The notes under the pieces were generated by a model. It saw only the letters and a list, made by a program, of their open reading frames with translations, made no database searches and was not told the DNA's origin. Positions 5,744 to 6,999 of a DNA stretch of 6,999 bases are shown here, piece after piece. A program made the position numbers and the translations under genes. Position 1 is the first letter of the stretch. Each line of letters begins with the position of its first letter. Source of the stretch: Candidatus Fermentithermobacillaceae bacterium UBA3951. Its GTDB lineage: Bacteria; Bacillota; Sulfobacillia; Fermentithermobacillales; Fermentithermobacillaceae. The DNA is taken from assembly GCA_002385465.1 (NCBI GenBank), contig DGDN01000113.1, positions 1 to 6,999 on the forward strand, in the 5' to 3' direction.

Positions 5744-6809
5744 TCGCGCTCAGGCTGACCTCAAATACCGTCCTTTTGCCTTCGTTGTATGCCCTAATGG
5801 TGCCTCCGTGGAGTTCGACTATGCTCTTGGCGATGGCGAGCCCCAAACCTGCGCCGCCCGTGGCTCTAGAACGCGAGCTTTCTACCCGGACAAACCTTTC
5901 GAAGATCTGGTTGATCTCTGCCTCGGGGATAGGGGGGCCGTAGTTCGCGATCCGGACCACTGCCCATCCGGGGGGACAGTGCAGTTCGATGTCCACGAAC
6001 CGTCCGTCTGAGCCGTACCTCACGGCGTTCGTCATGATGTTCTCGAAAACGCGCACGAGCAGTGAAGGGTCTGCTTCTACAATGACCTTTTCGTCAGGGA
6101 GAGTCATGCGGTACTCCATACCTGCTTTGCTCAGGATGGGCACGAACTCTTCGGCCAATTGCTCGAGCATGCGTCCTAGGTTGACTTCCTTCCGGTCGAG
6201 CTTATAGGCGCTGTCAGATACCTTGGTGAACTCAAAGAGGTCGTCGATGAGCTTCTTCAGGCCCTGGGCTTTCTCATGCACGATCGAGACGTAGTGGCGC
6301 AGCGTGACTTCGTCTTCGTATTTGTCGCCGTCGATGAGCGCCAGGAATCCCAAAATGGACGTAAGCGGCGTCCTGAGATCGTGGGACACGCTTGTGATGA
6401 GCTCGTTCTTGGCTTTTTCGGCTCTGCGTTCTTCCTCGATGGATTTCTTAAGCTGGGCCGCCATCCGGTTGACGTCGGAGGCGAGGCGGCCGATCTCATC
6501 ATTGGCTTTGACCGGGATGTGGATATCGAAATTGCCTCCGGCGATCTGGTTGACCGCGCCGGAGATCATGCTTAGGTAGCGGATCGTGGGGGCACTGGCC
6601 ATTAAGAAGGTCGCGATGAAGATGGCGAACAAGACGACTATAGAAACCGGCACCATCAGCAAAGCGTTTGTCACTATTTCTCTGAACGGCCCGTATCCCA
6701 CCGTGTATACGCCGAACATGATGATGATTACTCCGAACAGCGATATGAATCCGCTCGCAAAGACCGCCATCATCATCTTCCAGCGGATGCTGATCACTCT
6801 CTCACGCAT
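5739..6809 (-). CDS. VanS-like membrane sensor histidine kinase
   Basis: This 356-residue protein has two membrane helices (about 13-35 and 49-71) with only about 13 residues between them, then a HAMP linker (about 72-124), a HisKA domain with phospho-acceptor His143 in SVSHDLRTPLTSILGF, and a HATPase_c domain. ATP-site motifs: N box ENIMTN with Asn257 and Asn261, G1 box ANYGPPIP (288-295), F box IFERFVR (302-308) and G2 box GGAGLGLAIAK (318-328). The G1 box has Asn for the usual Asp and Pro for the second Gly, a variation I recall in VanS-like kinases. It should sense an envelope signal within the membrane and phosphorylate the regulator encoded just upstream. The ATG at 6809 overlaps that gene by 8 nt (ATGCGTGA); an in-frame TTG at 6824 would add five residues but is less likely. 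The gene is convergent with the ABC operon. Confidence 0.93.
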   Translation of the reverse strand: MRERVISIRWKMMMAVFASGFISLFGVIIIMFGVYTVGYGPFREIVTNALLMVPVSIVVLFAIFIATFLMASAPTIRYLSMISGAVNQIAGGNFDIHIPVKANDEIGRLASDVNRMAAQLKKSIEEERRAEKAKNELITSVSHDLRTPLTSILGFLALIDGDKYEDEVTLRHYVSIVHEKAQGLKKLIDDLFEFTKVSDSAYKLDRKEVNLGRMLEQLAEEFVPILSKAGMEYRMTLPDEKVIVEADPSLLVRVFENIMTNAVRYGSDGRFVDIELHCPPGWAVVRIANYGPPIPEAEINQIFERFVRVESSRSRATGGAGLGLAIAKSIVELHGGTIRAYNEGKRTVFEVSLSAR

Positions 6810-6999
6810 CAATTTTGTAGCCAACCCCCCAAACGGTCTTGATGAATTCGGGCTTGCTGGGGTTTTCCTCTATCTTCTCGCGGATCTTGCGGATGTGCAC
6901 CATAACGGTGTTGTTTGACTCGTAGTAGCGTTCGCGCCAGACGCGTTCGAAGATGTCCTCGGCGCTAAGCACGATTCCTTTGTTCTTCATGAGGAGGTA
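6802..6999 (-). CDS. VanR-like OmpR-family response regulator (partial, N-terminus off the right edge)
   Basis: Only the last 65 codons are in the window. They encode the C-terminal winged helix of OmpR/PhoB regulators: a helix ending SAEDIFERVW, a recognition helix around NNTVMVHIRKIREKI, and the wing FIKTVWGVGYKID that ends the family. The match to VanR-type regulators is close by eye, especially NTVMVHIR and the TVWGVGYKI end. An ATG at 6990 is internal: the frame is open through it, with Tyr-Leu-Leu before, and the receiver domain must lie beyond the edge. Phosphorylation by the overlapping kinase gene's product should activate DNA binding. Targets cannot be told from the window. Confidence 0.93.
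   Translation of the reverse strand, partial: YLLMKNKGIVLSAEDIFERVWRERYYESNNTVMVHIRKIREKIEENPSKPEFIKTVWGVGYKIDA

Noticed and set aside
6276..6579. Plus-strand open frames opposite the kinase HAMP/HisKA region
   Set aside because: They are antisense to strongly conserved kinase motifs and have no ribosome site or domain.
6807..6824. TTG start at 6824 for the kinase
   Set aside because: The ATG at 6809 gives the usual short overlap with the regulator stop (ATGCGTGA), and the five extra residues have no family support.

Overview
The window looks like part of a bacterial chromosome, most likely from an anaerobic or thermophilic Firmicute (Clostridia/Limnochordia-like). This is an inference from moderately high GC by eye, frequent AGG and ATA codons, strong AGGAGG-type ribosome sites, a VanR/VanS-like two-component pair, a VapBC pair with an AbrB-type antitoxin, and a long-stalked FtsX-type ABC exporter of a kind seen in Gram-positive genomes. 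No rRNA, tRNA, CRISPR array or insertion sequence was seen.

Layout. Positions 1-399 (minus strand) hold a type II toxin-antitoxin operon: an AbrB/SpoVT-fold antitoxin followed, with an 11-nt overlap, by the first 43 codons of a PIN-domain toxin that runs off the left edge. A plausible minus-strand promoter lies at 448-476. Positions 534-701 (minus) encode a 55-residue fragment resembling the C-terminal end of a TipAS drug-binding domain, probably the remnant of a MerR/TipA-type regulator.

Positions 678-5668 (plus) form one regulatory and transport unit: a near-consensus sigma-A promoter (TTGACG-17-TATAAT), a 22-bp palindromic operator just downstream of the -10 box, a MarR-family repressor, an ABC ATPase, and a 1255-residue FtsX-type permease whose start codon overlaps the ATPase stop. 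The permease carries two FtsX modules (8 predicted membrane segments). Inserted in its first extracytoplasmic domain is a hairpin of two coiled-coil arms, each 176 residues long by the heptad register I read, with mirror-symmetric 11-residue stutters and a small duplicated motif at the tip.

A short convergent intergenic region (5669-5738) holds two hairpins without clear T tracts. Positions 5739-6999 (minus) encode a VanS-like membrane sensor kinase and the C-terminal end of its VanR-like response regulator, which continues past the right edge.

How they may work together: MarR probably represses its own operon through the palindrome and lifts repression when it meets a ligand, so that the ABC pair is made. 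The exporter's stalk would project about 26 nm, enough to cross a thick wall or a periplasm. The neighbouring kinase has almost no extracytoplasmic sensor, as in intramembrane-sensing kinases of cell-envelope stress, but it is convergent with the transporter and a functional link is only suggested. The strongest points for a second look are the symmetric stalk and its tip, the MarR operator, and the TipAS remnant beneath the new promoter.
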